DNA of 64,000 nucleotides from Nostoc sp. ATCC 53789. Lineage in GTDB: Bacteria > Cyanobacteriota > Cyanobacteriia > Cyanobacteriales > Nostocaceae. Shown piece by piece: positions 52,263 through 61,320 of this stretch. The stretch covers positions 5,002,501-5,066,500 of the forward strand of contig NZ_CP046703.1 in the NCBI RefSeq assembly GCF_009873495.1, read 5' to 3'. The position numbers and the translations under genes were made by a program. How positions within the stretch are numbered: the stretch's first letter is position 1; each line of letters opens with the position of its first letter. Below the pieces are notes generated by a model, which made no database searches, was not told where the DNA came from, and worked only from the letters and a program-made list of their open reading frames with translations.

Positions 52263-53078
52263 ATGGGGAAAAAAACCCAACACCAAATACTTAACATCCT
52301 AATAAATTTAATCTCACAACGGTTAATTACAGCTCTTGCCTTATTTATTGGCACAGGGCTGTTTATCGTTTGTATTAATCTTCATTCGAGTTATGGATTT
52401 ACAATAATATCAAAAGATGTATATTCAGACTCAGTAATCTCTCTTTCCACCTCACCCATCCCAAAACCCCATCCCTTACCGCCCACACTCGCACAGTGGC
52501 AAGATAGCACTAATAGTGGTGACTACTTTTCACAAGTCACAACAACCCAAGTTGGTTATTTAGTCTGGTCACAATTTCCCATTCGAGTTTACGTAGAACC
52601 ACCAAAATCCGTTAACGAAAAACAAGCTCAAGTATGGGTTAATGGTGTCTTGCAGGGTGTAAAGGAATGGAGCAATTATTTACCTTTGACAATAGTAAAA
52701 CAGCCAGAAATTGCTGATATTACGATCGCACGAAAAGCGCCACCTCTACAAATTTCCCCTGGTAGTAGTAAACCTCGTGCGCGATCAGCACAAACTACTT
52801 ACGAGTTATACACTACCAACAAAGTTTTATCCCACCGCTTCACTATCTTGCTAAGTCCCAGTCAAACAGGTGAGTATCTTATTGCAGCTACCCGGCACGA
52901 ATTCGGTCATGCACTGGGAATTTGGGGCCATAGTCCACTACAAACTGATGCCCTATATTTTTCTCAAGTTCGTAACCCGTTGCCTATTTCTTCCAGAGAT
53001 GTAAATACTCTAAAACGGATTTATGAACAGCCAACTAGTTTGGGCTGGTCTTTAGGGGATAATTCAAAGATTAATTGA
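52263..53078 (+). CDS. matrixin-like zinc metalloprotease
   Basis: This 271-residue protein starts at the ATG at 52263, ten bases after secG. An N-terminal hydrophobic segment (about 22-45) is a signal peptide or anchor. The zinc motif is complete: ATRHEFGHALGIWGHS gives HExxHxxGxxH near residue 217. The end has VNTLKRIYEQPTS, as in M10-type proteases. Thus a secreted or periplasmic matrixin-type peptidase is likely. Substrates are unknown. Confidence 0.82.
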   Translation: MGKKTQHQILNILINLISQRLITALALFIGTGLFIVCINLHSSYGFTIISKDVYSDSVISLSTSPIPKPHPLPPTLAQWQDSTNSGDYFSQVTTTQVGYLVWSQFPIRVYVEPPKSVNEKQAQVWVNGVLQGVKEWSNYLPLTIVKQPEIADITIARKAPPLQISPGSSKPRARSAQTTYELYTTNKVLSHRFTILLSPSQTGEYLIAATRHEFGHALGIWGHSPLQTDALYFSQVRNPLPISSRDVNTLKRIYEQPTSLGWSLGDNSKIN

Positions 53079-53220
53079 TCAATCTGACTTGCGTGGTAAG
53101 AGAATTCTGAGTGAGGTATCTGTATTCATAAGTCACAAATCATTGTATGACTAGAATATTAGTCAATGCTGCCTCAATACGCTTGGGTTAAGGGCTACTG
53201 GCAAAAATTTTGGGTTTTTG

Positions 53221-53246
53221 AGACGCGATAAATCGCCGTCTCTACA
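53221..53246. repeat. diverged GAGACGCGATAAATCGCCGTCTC palindrome
   Basis: It is a degenerate copy of the 20-bp palindrome found at 14379 and 37257. The 53079-53354 gap holds no gene. Confidence 0.6.
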
Positions 53247-53354
53247 AATGTTTTGGTCTTATCTGAACTGTATTGAATGTTGCGTAACATTCTTGCCCGA
53301 TCGCATTGATTACCATCTCATAATTTACAGTGCGATCGCACTTCTTCCCTTTCC

Positions 53355-54503
53355 CTAAGCTCTACGACTTAGCGGTAGTGGTCGCTGTGCTAAAACTTCT
53401 TTATAAAGTTCTTCCAGCAGAGTAATATTTTTACTAAGGGTATAGCGGTCTAATACACGCTGTCTGGCTTTTTGCCCCAGTAAGGTTGTTAACTCTGGAT
53501 GGTCTTGCAATACTGGCAAGAGGGTTTTTAACTGCGATCGCGCGGTTTTAGTACTAATAACTATACCTGCGCCCTTTTCTAATACTTCTCCATCTGCACC
53601 CACATCTGTTGCTAAACAAGCCAACCCACATGACATTCCCTCTAACAGAGATAGGGACAACCCCTCTACCAATGAAGGTAGAACAAATACATCTGCGCCC
53701 CGCAAAATTTCGATCCGTCGGTCTTCATCAGCAACAAATCCCAACCAGATAATGCCGTATTCTGAACCATAAAACGGCTCTAAGGAAGACTTCAAAGGGC
53801 CATCGCCAACAATTAGCAACTTCGTACCAGGCCCCATTGCCGACTGCTTCCAAGCGCGGAGTAGAGCTTCGACATTTTTCTCTGGCGCTATTCGACCTTG
53901 GTAAACAAACAAGCGATCGGCTTTAAATTCTGCTTTGATTTGAGAAAATCCTGGAGAATACTTAACGGTATCAACACCATTGGGAATTACAGCAATATTT
54001 TCTTCCCTTACGCCCATCCCTGCCAATAATTCTCGCTGAATTTGGGAAAATACAATCACGCGATCGTAGTTAACTAAAAAAGGTGCGTAAAGCTGATAAG
54101 CCAAAAGCTGTGTTCCCGATACCAGCTTTGCTCCTTTACCAGCAAATGGTGTGTGAAAAGTTGCAACTAGGGGCAATCTTAGTTCCTCACAGATTTCCGG
54201 TAGAAAAAAGTCTAGAGGAGATAATGTTAAGGAAGCGTGGACTACATCTGGCTTGATTTCCCGCAGCGAATCAGTTAAAACTTTGGTTGCTTTAAAAGTA
54301 GGAATTGTATAAACCTGAGACTTGTAAATGAATGGGAGCGAAACCTCTCGAAGATTTGGCCAATTCTCAGGTTCAGACTCTTCCTGTGCGAAGTGAAGAA
54401 AGCTAACTTGATGTCCCCTATCTAGCAAAGCATTTGTAATTTCTCGACTGTAGGTTACATTGCCGCAAAAGGGTGATTTTTTTCCAATCCAGGCTATACG
54501 CAT
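53355..54503 (-). CDS. GT4 glycosyltransferase
   Basis: This 382-residue enzyme is a GT-B fold glycosyltransferase of family 4. N-terminal part: RIAWIGKKSPFCGNVTYSRE, with a Gly-rich-loop equivalent. C-terminal part: VIPNGVDTVKYSPG, RLFVYQGRIAPEKNVEALLRA, GDGPLKSSLE and the donor-site EGLSLSLLEGMSCGLACLAT (the E-x7-E motif). It is likely a retaining sugar transferase for a lipid or polysaccharide. It stands alone, and about 350 bp upstream (54504-54856) hold no gene. Confidence 0.9.
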   Translation of the reverse strand: MRIAWIGKKSPFCGNVTYSREITNALLDRGHQVSFLHFAQEESEPENWPNLREVSLPFIYKSQVYTIPTFKATKVLTDSLREIKPDVVHASLTLSPLDFFLPEICEELRLPLVATFHTPFAGKGAKLVSGTQLLAYQLYAPFLVNYDRVIVFSQIQRELLAGMGVREENIAVIPNGVDTVKYSPGFSQIKAEFKADRLFVYQGRIAPEKNVEALLRAWKQSAMGPGTKLLIVGDGPLKSSLEPFYGSEYGIIWLGFVADEDRRIEILRGADVFVLPSLVEGLSLSLLEGMSCGLACLATDVGADGEVLEKGAGIVISTKTARSQLKTLLPVLQDHPELTTLLGQKARQRVLDRYTLSKNITLLEELYKEVLAQRPLPLSRRA

Positions 54504-54856
54504 TCTTTATTTGGCTGTAAGAAAAGCGGGTTTGAGCTATTAATTGTGTGCCCTTTGTGATTTTTATTTTATCTAGCTATACTTGCTGGCTTTTATTTAT
54601 TAAAAATTGCCACCACGTCGTAGTTTAAAAAGCATATTTGGAAGCTGATTAAATTCGTGGATTGATGGCTTTATTTATTTTACGTATAAGTTGTTAATTT
54701 CTGATACTTAAACAACTTACTCTGACTAATGTCAGATTGATATCCCACAAGTATATGATAAATTTTCACTGACCACAGTTTAGCATGAACACAAAAGCTT
54801 TAAGGAAATTAGTAATTACTTCAAGGTAATGAATAATAACTCCTCTTAGCTGATAA

Positions 54857-56503
54857 CTACTTACGTGAGTTATACCAGGTTAATATACCTCCTGAAAAGA
54901 CGATCGCAGCTAATCCCAAAAAAACTACCTGTAATCCCAAAAAGGTTTCTGCGACACCAGCTAAAGCTAAAGGTAAGGAGAGGGCAATATTAATTACATT
55001 GTTTTGCAAGCCAAATACTTTACCACGCATTTCTGGTGGTGTTTCTGTTTGGATTGCGGTTTGCATGGGAATTCCTACTAGGGCTCCAAAGATACCTAAT
55101 AACGCCACCAGTAACAGGACTAGCCATAGTTGGGTTGTAAAGATTGATAGACCAATCAGAGATGCTGCCATACCCATACAACCACAAAGACTTAGTTGGG
55201 TATAGGAAAAGCGTTGACCAAATTGACCGAGAATTGTTGCTCCCGCAGCAATGCCAACACCACCGGCTGCGAGTAAAAAGCCGAACTGGGAGGCTTTCAT
55301 GTTGGGAATTATTTCTGCCATCCGAACAGCTAGAACAGTTAATGCTGCAAAGACAGAAAACAAGATAATCAGCTGAAGCAAAGCATTGCGGACGCGATGA
55401 TTGGCTTTGAGGTAGGCAAAACCATCTCGCAAATCAGAGAATACGTGAGGGAATTCTGTATCAGGGTGGTGGTGTTTTTCCTTAGTTGCTAGGAGGAATA
55501 AAATTAGTCCAGCGATCGCATAACTACCACCAACTAATAGTTCTTTGCCCAAACTACCGCTACCACCAATTTGCGACCAAAGTCCATCTGCGATCGCTAA
55601 TAATGGTTCTCCGACAGCAAACCCAACAATCACCGATGCCATCATCGTTGTCGTATAAAGCGAATTAGCTGAGAGTAAATGCTGTTCTTCCACCACTAAA
55701 GGAATTGCTGCCTGTTCCGCCGGCGCAAAAAACTGTGTCAGTGTAGAAACTAGAAAAGTCACACCCAGTATGATCAAAAAACCTACTGGCATAACTCCTA
55801 TGGGTTTCCAGCCATGAGTCAACCACAGCAGGAAGGGAATTGACAAAACCAGGATGCCGCGCCAAATATTCGTTGCCACCAGCACAGCCTTTTTTGACCA
55901 GCGATCGACAAACACGCCAGCAACGGAACCAAATAATACGGCTGGAATCGTAAAAGCCATCATCAAGACTGATACCCAACCACTAATACTCTGATTACTA
56001 GCCTGAAACTGAGTATTAATCAAAGCAATCATCAGCACTAAATAAACTTTATCTGCTAATTGGGAGAAAACTTGACCGCCCCAAAGAGCCAGGAAATTAG
56101 GGTTTTTTAATACAGGCAAAAACCCCTGCTGTGTTACATTCCCAGAAACAGCTTCTCCACCTGAACCAGATCCATCTAATTTGGGTGATTCTGTTTCTGG
56201 GGTAGTAGCTACTGGCAAACTCTGCCCGTTGCTATTTGCCTCAGCAGTAGTTAATTTGTCCTCAGATTGTATTTCTGGAACATCAGTTTTTGGGATCTGG
56301 GCTGTCCAACTTTGATCGTTTTTAGAAACGTCTTTTGGGGACATTTCTTGGCTATTGATTTGACTAGGTGTACACTTTGAAACGGCACTCAAGTGATTCT
56401 TGACGTTAGGATCTGATATCCTATTCTGTTTTTTAACGAGGCTTGGTGACAAAGGCAGGATTTTTTTATCCAAATCAGATGGTTGCATCATGGTTGGCAG
56501 CAA
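54857..56503 (-). CDS. MFS transporter with long N-terminal extension
   Basis: This is a predicted major facilitator of the MFS_3/enterobactin-exporter-like type with about 12 membrane helices. The first 125 residues are polar, Ser/Pro/Asp-rich and probably disordered. The transport part begins NFLALWGGQVFSQLADKVY. A GVFVDRWSKKAVLVATN stretch is the usual D-R-x-(G/S)-(R/K) loop A motif. The start overlaps the 3' end of recO by 29 bp, or 17 bp from an ATG at 56491. The substrate is unknown. Confidence 0.88.
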   Translation of the reverse strand: MLPTMMQPSDLDKKILPLSPSLVKKQNRISDPNVKNHLSAVSKCTPSQINSQEMSPKDVSKNDQSWTAQIPKTDVPEIQSEDKLTTAEANSNGQSLPVATTPETESPKLDGSGSGGEAVSGNVTQQGFLPVLKNPNFLALWGGQVFSQLADKVYLVLMIALINTQFQASNQSISGWVSVLMMAFTIPAVLFGSVAGVFVDRWSKKAVLVATNIWRGILVLSIPFLLWLTHGWKPIGVMPVGFLIILGVTFLVSTLTQFFAPAEQAAIPLVVEEQHLLSANSLYTTTMMASVIVGFAVGEPLLAIADGLWSQIGGSGSLGKELLVGGSYAIAGLILFLLATKEKHHHPDTEFPHVFSDLRDGFAYLKANHRVRNALLQLIILFSVFAALTVLAVRMAEIIPNMKASQFGFLLAAGGVGIAAGATILGQFGQRFSYTQLSLCGCMGMAASLIGLSIFTTQLWLVLLLVALLGIFGALVGIPMQTAIQTETPPEMRGKVFGLQNNVINIALSLPLALAGVAETFLGLQVVFLGLAAIVFSGGILTWYNSRK

Positions 56504-57377
56504 AATAAGAATCGATCAAGGTAGCAGAGCGAATAGGGCGACCTAATTGGTACTGAGCATACTGGCGCAAAATCTGCTCAACAGATAACCAGTTATGGTC
56601 TCTAGCACCATCAATTTGCATTATCTCTGGTTGTGACAGATGTTGAAGCAAAGCCAGTTCCATAGCACCCAGACGACTAGAAATCAAAGGTATTTCTTGC
56701 CGATGCACAACAACTGTTTGGGCATGGGGCATGGGCAATGGGATATGGGGAATGGGGTATTGGTTATTACTCTCCCCCTTTCCCTCTGTTCGTAAACGTT
56801 TCCAAGTTTCTAAGCAAATCGTTCCACCCGTAGGAACGCTAAATCCTATCTGCCAGTTGGGGTCTGTAAAGTCTGGCTTGAGGGAGCGCCCAGATAAGCA
56901 GCATACTTGCACTTGCGGTGTTACTCCTGCTAAGGCTAAAAGGTGAAACACCCCATGAGCCAGATGAGCCAAAACACCAGATGCATTTGTACTAGACAAT
57001 GCTTCTAATCGATGGAGATGTTCATTGAACAACTCATAAAGTTCTTCTTGGGGTTGTTCGCTCAAAGCTTGAGAGAGGACTATTTCTGCTAAATATTGGC
57101 TAGCAGCCAATTTTCCCAAATCTTTAGCTAAACCAGGATAAGTTTTTAACGTCTGTGCTTGAGTAATTTTATCAAGCGATCGCCCTTTGGCGATCAATAG
57201 TTCATTCACAACAAACATACCACTCCTGCCGCCCAAGCTGGAGTTGTGCTTACGTGCCCCTGGAGCCACTGCTCGAATCAGACCGAATTCTGGTGTCAAA
57301 ATGGTCACTATTTTATCTGATTCTCCCAGCACCTGAGTTTTAAGATTAATTCCGGTTGCTTTGTAGGTTCTACTCAT
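56475..57377 (-). CDS. recO: DNA repair protein RecO
   Basis: RecO loads RecA with RecR and anneals ssDNA. The 300-residue protein has the N-terminal OB fold (TYKATGINLKTQVLGESDKIVTIL) followed by the helical part. CxxC-like CCLSGRSLKPDF lies near residue 185. A Gly/Pro/His-rich insertion near residue 215 is derived from a GGGCATGGGC-type spacer repeat. Its end overlaps the MFS gene. GGAG-like sequence is not obvious. Confidence 0.93.
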   Translation of the reverse strand: MSRTYKATGINLKTQVLGESDKIVTILTPEFGLIRAVAPGARKHNSSLGGRSGMFVVNELLIAKGRSLDKITQAQTLKTYPGLAKDLGKLAASQYLAEIVLSQALSEQPQEELYELFNEHLHRLEALSSTNASGVLAHLAHGVFHLLALAGVTPQVQVCCLSGRSLKPDFTDPNWQIGFSVPTGGTICLETWKRLRTEGKGESNNQYPIPHIPLPMPHAQTVVVHRQEIPLISSRLGAMELALLQHLSQPEIMQIDGARDHNWLSVEQILRQYAQYQLGRPIRSATLIDSYFAANHDATI

Positions 57378-57560
57378 TAGTCATTAGTCATTAGCCAATC
57401 AATTTTGGATTTTGGATTTTAGATTAACGCCATACCTAAAAGTAGGGATTTACAAAAGGAATACAAGGATTTTAGATTTTTCCATAGTTGAAACTAGCTG
57501 CTCTGAAACCAGGTTTAAATTTTGAATCCTTCAATCCTTCAATCCAAAATCTAAAATTGG
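57376..57560. repeat. heptamer and TTTTGGATTTTAG repeats before recO
   Basis: GTCATTAGTCATTAG units at 57376-57394 touch the recO start codon. TTTTGGATTTTGGATTTTAG (57403-57424) and CAATCCTTCAATCCAAAATC (57532-57556) form a second, partly complementary repeat pair. The rest of the 57378-57629 gap has no gene. Confidence 0.65.
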
Positions 57561-57629
57561 TCATTGGGTTAGGACAAAGGGCATAGATGTGCCCGCAGTT
57601 TTTCGCAGGTTAGGAAGATAAACAAATGA

Positions 57630-58310
57630 CTATTCACCCTTCCCCAGATTATCGCGCTGGCGGATCAAATCGATACCGCGAGATGTGCCTAATCTAGTAG
57701 CACCCGCTACGATTAAGTCTAGAGCTTGATTAATAGTGCGGATACCACCCGCAGCTTTAATTCCCACCCTTTCTTTTGCCAATTCCTGCAAAAATCGCAC
57801 ATCTGCCACTGTTGCACCGCCATTCCAACCTGTACTAGTTTTTAAGAAAGCCGCCCCCGCCTCCATAGCGATTTCAGCAGCTATTTTTTTCTCCGCATCT
57901 GTCAACAGATTGGTTTCCAAAATTACCTTGACAGTTTGCCCAGTCTCTTCACAAATTTCGGCAATTTCCCGGTGGACTTCTTCAGTTTTACCAGCTTTCA
58001 ACCAGCCCAAGTTCATGACCACATCCAATTCAGTGGCTCCATTATCCGCCGCTTCTTGAGCCTCATAGAGTTTCACTGCTGAAGTTGTCGCACCAGAGGG
58101 AAAGCCAATCACAGTACACACTTTCGGATTTTTGCCGTGGAGGAGTTCGACAGCTTGTTTGACATAGGTGGGGTACAAGCAAACTGCCGCAAAATTGAAT
58201 CTATATGCTTCTTCACACCACTGCTGAACCTGCTCTGGAGTAGCCGTTGGCGTTAACAGGGCGTGATCGATAAATGGCGCAATATCAATATCTGGATAGT
58301 CTGCTGCCAT
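57630..58310 (-). CDS. deoC: deoxyribose-phosphate aldolase
   Basis: DeoC splits 2-deoxyribose-5-phosphate to acetaldehyde and glyceraldehyde-3-phosphate, in nucleoside catabolism. The 226 residues have FIDHALLTPTATPEQV, VCTVIGFPSGATT, ELDVVMNLGWLKAG, the Schiff-base Lys in FLKTSTGWNGG, and VGIKAAGGIRT. TIM barrel, normal length. Confidence 0.97.
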   Translation of the reverse strand: MAADYPDIDIAPFIDHALLTPTATPEQVQQWCEEAYRFNFAAVCLYPTYVKQAVELLHGKNPKVCTVIGFPSGATTSAVKLYEAQEAADNGATELDVVMNLGWLKAGKTEEVHREIAEICEETGQTVKVILETNLLTDAEKKIAAEIAMEAGAAFLKTSTGWNGGATVADVRFLQELAKERVGIKAAGGIRTINQALDLIVAGATRLGTSRGIDLIRQRDNLGKGE

Positions 58311-58416
58311 CGTGTCTTCTGCCAGTAATTGATTATTAAACTTTATAAAAAATTAAAACATTTCTTATATATATATTAAACCATATTTATTACGAGTTTA
58401 TCCTGAAAACAAGCTA

Positions 58417-59658
58417 CTAACTTATTTTTGATGTTACTTCTGTAGATGTTGCGGAATTAGTATAAGTGTTTAAGTTGACATTAGGCTTAGTAAGGTTAGA
58501 AATATTAACAGCATTTTTTACACCAATTCCTAAGAAGTTAGTAATAGTTTTAGCTAACGCATTGGATGCCAAATAGGGTACGCCATTACCAATAGTCTTA
58601 AACATATTAGTGAGTGACATATTATCTGGAAGTACAAAATTTGCAGGTAAAGATTGGATAGCTAAAGCTTCCGCCACAGATATTCGCCGGATTTTATAGG
58701 GATGCAAATGCACTTCATTATTTCCATAGCAAGCTGTCGGAGAGTAACGCCATCTGTGAAGACGCTTGAAAGACTTTTTAGAATCATCTCCTTCATCAAT
58801 AGCAGCAAATCTTGTGATACCTGCCCTTGGTTTAAAACAGTTTTCAGTATTAGGATGCTTCAAGACATTATTTTTTCTAAACCAGTATTCAACTGTTAAT
58901 TCTTGAGGGATGCCGTCAGGACAAAGCATGATGGAATTTTCTTGGAATGGATCGCACTTCTGCCAAGGGTAAGCAAAAACCTCTTTCTTAGGATATAAAA
59001 TATGATTTTCCCAAGGAAAATCCTTCTCGTTAAGTAGCTTTTCACTACCGAATTTTATTCCTATATCTTTGATAAAATTATTTCGGAAACCAACGAGAAT
59101 AATTCTTTCTCTGTCCTGGGGTACACCATATTCAATAGCATTAATTAACTGCTCTGTTAAGATATAGCCTGCTTCTAGTAGTTGTTGCTTGAGCGATTCA
59201 AAAAATAAACGGTGCTTTGTTGTTCTCCACAACCCCTTAACGTTCTCAAATAAAAAGAAATCTGGAAGATTGCGGCAAATTAATTCAACATAAGAAGCGG
59301 AAAGCTTGCCATTATCTCCTAATCGTCCTCTATTTTTCCCGCCAATAGAAAAATCAGGACAGGGAGGCCCACCAATGAAGCCCACAATATTATTAGATTT
59401 GCGGCAGTCTTGTACTAACTCGCGGAGGTGTTGTGCTTGTAAACCTTCGTGAAGTTGGCTTACATCTCCTCTTTCTCCGTGATGATACCCGTATTCTGGC
59501 AATGGCAGATTGAGAATCTGCCGTGAATATCGGTATGCTGCCATGAATGGTGAAAACATTTCATTGACGTAAACAATATTAAAACCGCTAGTTTCAAAAC
59601 CTAAATCTAGGAATCCCGAACCAGCAAAAAAGGAGAAAATACAAGGGCGAACGCTCAT
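58417..59658 (-). CDS. DNA (cytosine-5) methyltransferase
   Basis: This is a C5-cytosine DNA methyltransferase of 413 residues. Motif I: FSFFAGSGFLDLGFE (SAM site, near residue 12). Motif IV: GGPPCPDFS with the catalytic Cys at residue 100; the residue after Cys is Pro instead of the usual Gln. Motif VI: ENVKG. Motif VIII: QDRERIILVGF. Motif X: FKTIGNGVP. The target recognition domain lies near 215-330. No restriction enzyme gene adjoins it, so it looks like an orphan methyltransferase or the remains of a type II system. Confidence 0.93.
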   Translation of the reverse strand: MSVRPCIFSFFAGSGFLDLGFETSGFNIVYVNEMFSPFMAAYRYSRQILNLPLPEYGYHHGERGDVSQLHEGLQAQHLRELVQDCRKSNNIVGFIGGPPCPDFSIGGKNRGRLGDNGKLSASYVELICRNLPDFFLFENVKGLWRTTKHRLFFESLKQQLLEAGYILTEQLINAIEYGVPQDRERIILVGFRNNFIKDIGIKFGSEKLLNEKDFPWENHILYPKKEVFAYPWQKCDPFQENSIMLCPDGIPQELTVEYWFRKNNVLKHPNTENCFKPRAGITRFAAIDEGDDSKKSFKRLHRWRYSPTACYGNNEVHLHPYKIRRISVAEALAIQSLPANFVLPDNMSLTNMFKTIGNGVPYLASNALAKTITNFLGIGVKNAVNISNLTKPNVNLNTYTNSATSTEVTSKIS

Positions 59659-59944
59659 TCAATAACTAAATATTGTGAAACAGTCTTAATTAATATCAGA
59701 ATACTTAGGGTTTATACCTACGTACCAATCAAAATTTAAAAATTTGAAGGCTGCTTAAATAGTAAAAAAATTCATACTTCCTCTAAGTATTTAATATCTA
59801 AGTTTACTCAATCTTTAAGGAAAATCCCTGACAGAAAAAGAGTCTGAAGTCACAATTAAATATAAGAGTTTCTAAGCTCTAAACAATGTTGAAGATAAAT
59901 ATTTGTCATTCAACAAAAAACCGGGGTACTTCAGACTAACTTTT

Positions 59945-61216
59945 ATGCGAATTTTAATTTACTCTTACAACTACTATCCAGAGCCAATTGGTATTGCCCC
60001 ACTGATGACTGAATTAGCAGAGGGACTAGTGAAGCGTGGGCATCAAGTGCGCGTAGTCACCGCTATGCCCAACTACCCTGAGCGTCAAATTTACCAGGAA
60101 TATCGGGGCAAGTGGTATCTCAACGAATATAAAAATGGCGTTCAAATCCAACGCAGTTACGTTTGGATTCGTCCCCAACCCAACCTATTAGATCGGGTGT
60201 TACTAGATGCTAGTTTCGTTGTCACTAGTTTTGTACCTGCCCTCTTTGGTTGGCGGCCAGATGTGATTCTCTCAACATCGCCATCTTTGCCAAGCTGTGT
60301 GCCAGTTGCTCTTTTAGGATGGTTACGTGCTTGTCCTGTGATCTTAAATTTACAAGATATATTACCAGAAGCAGCTGTTCACGTTGGTCTACTGAAAAAT
60401 AAATGGCTTATAAAGTTATTCACAGTGTTGGAAAAATTTGCTTACCACACTGCTAGTAAGATTAGCGTCATTGCCGATGGTTTTGTGGACAATTTGCGAT
60501 CTAAGGGCGTAAAAGCTGACAAAATTGTGCAAATTCCTAACTGGGTTGATGTAAATTTCATCCGCCCTTTGCCTCAAGAAAATAACCCGTTCCGCGAAGC
60601 ACATAACCTGAATGGCAAATTTGTAGTACTTTATTCTGGTAACATTGCCCTAACCCAAGGCTTAGAAAGCGTTGTCAAAGCCGCTTCTGTGTTGCGCCAT
60701 ATCCCAGATATTGTTTTTGTGATCGTTGGAGAAGCAAAAGGTTTACAGCGATTGCAACAGGAATGTCTAGACTGCGGTGCAGATAACGTTTTGCTGCTAC
60801 CATTTCAACCCCGCAAATCTTTGCCACAAATGTTGGCGGCTGCCGATGTTGGTTTAGTAGTGCAAAAGAAAAATGTTGTATCCTTCAATATGCCATCAAA
60901 AATTCAAGTGCTACTTGCCAGTGGAGTGGCCTTAGTTGCCTCTGTACCTGAGAATGGTACAGCAGCAAGAGCCATCAGGCAAAGTGGCGGCGGAGTTATC
61001 GTTCCTCCAGAAGATTCCCAAGCTTTAGCGATGGAAATTTTAGATTTGTACCAAAACCCCGAAAAAGTCAAAACTCTGGGTTATAAAAGTCGCAAATATG
61101 CCGTTGAAAACTATGCTTTTGAACAAGCTTTAAATCAGTATGAGTCATTGTGTTACTCATTGATCGCAGAGCGTGGAACAATTCAGTCTAACAGAGTTAC
61201 AAAACAAGAAGTTTAA
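59945..61216 (+). CDS. WcaI-like GT4 glycosyltransferase
   Basis: This 423-residue enzyme, from the ATG at 59945, starts MRILIYSYNYYPEPIGIAP, the hallmark of WcaI-type family 4 transferases of exopolysaccharide (colanic-acid-like) synthesis. MTELAEGLVKRGHQVRV follows, then PNWVDVNFIRPLP, LYSGNIALTQGLE, and a donor site around MPSKIQVLLASGVALVAS. The frame is open to 59903, but the family begins here. It is probably membrane-associated at the cytoplasmic face. Confidence 0.9.
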   Translation: MRILIYSYNYYPEPIGIAPLMTELAEGLVKRGHQVRVVTAMPNYPERQIYQEYRGKWYLNEYKNGVQIQRSYVWIRPQPNLLDRVLLDASFVVTSFVPALFGWRPDVILSTSPSLPSCVPVALLGWLRACPVILNLQDILPEAAVHVGLLKNKWLIKLFTVLEKFAYHTASKISVIADGFVDNLRSKGVKADKIVQIPNWVDVNFIRPLPQENNPFREAHNLNGKFVVLYSGNIALTQGLESVVKAASVLRHIPDIVFVIVGEAKGLQRLQQECLDCGADNVLLLPFQPRKSLPQMLAAADVGLVVQKKNVVSFNMPSKIQVLLASGVALVASVPENGTAARAIRQSGGGVIVPPEDSQALAMEILDLYQNPEKVKTLGYKSRKYAVENYAFEQALNQYESLCYSLIAERGTIQSNRVTKQEV

Positions 61217-61320
61217 TCTACAGCAATGGGGTTAGATTGCACAAAGTGCTAAATTCAAAACCCCTAAGATTTTGCTCCTGTTGGGCATAATTTTCGTAAC
61301 CTGTTTATGGTGGGCTGTAC

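Noticed and set aside
118..59658. One R-M system linking the DUF262, Z1 and cytosine methyltransferase genes
   Set aside because: The methyltransferase lies over 50 kb away, separated by the ribosomal cluster; no evidence joins them.
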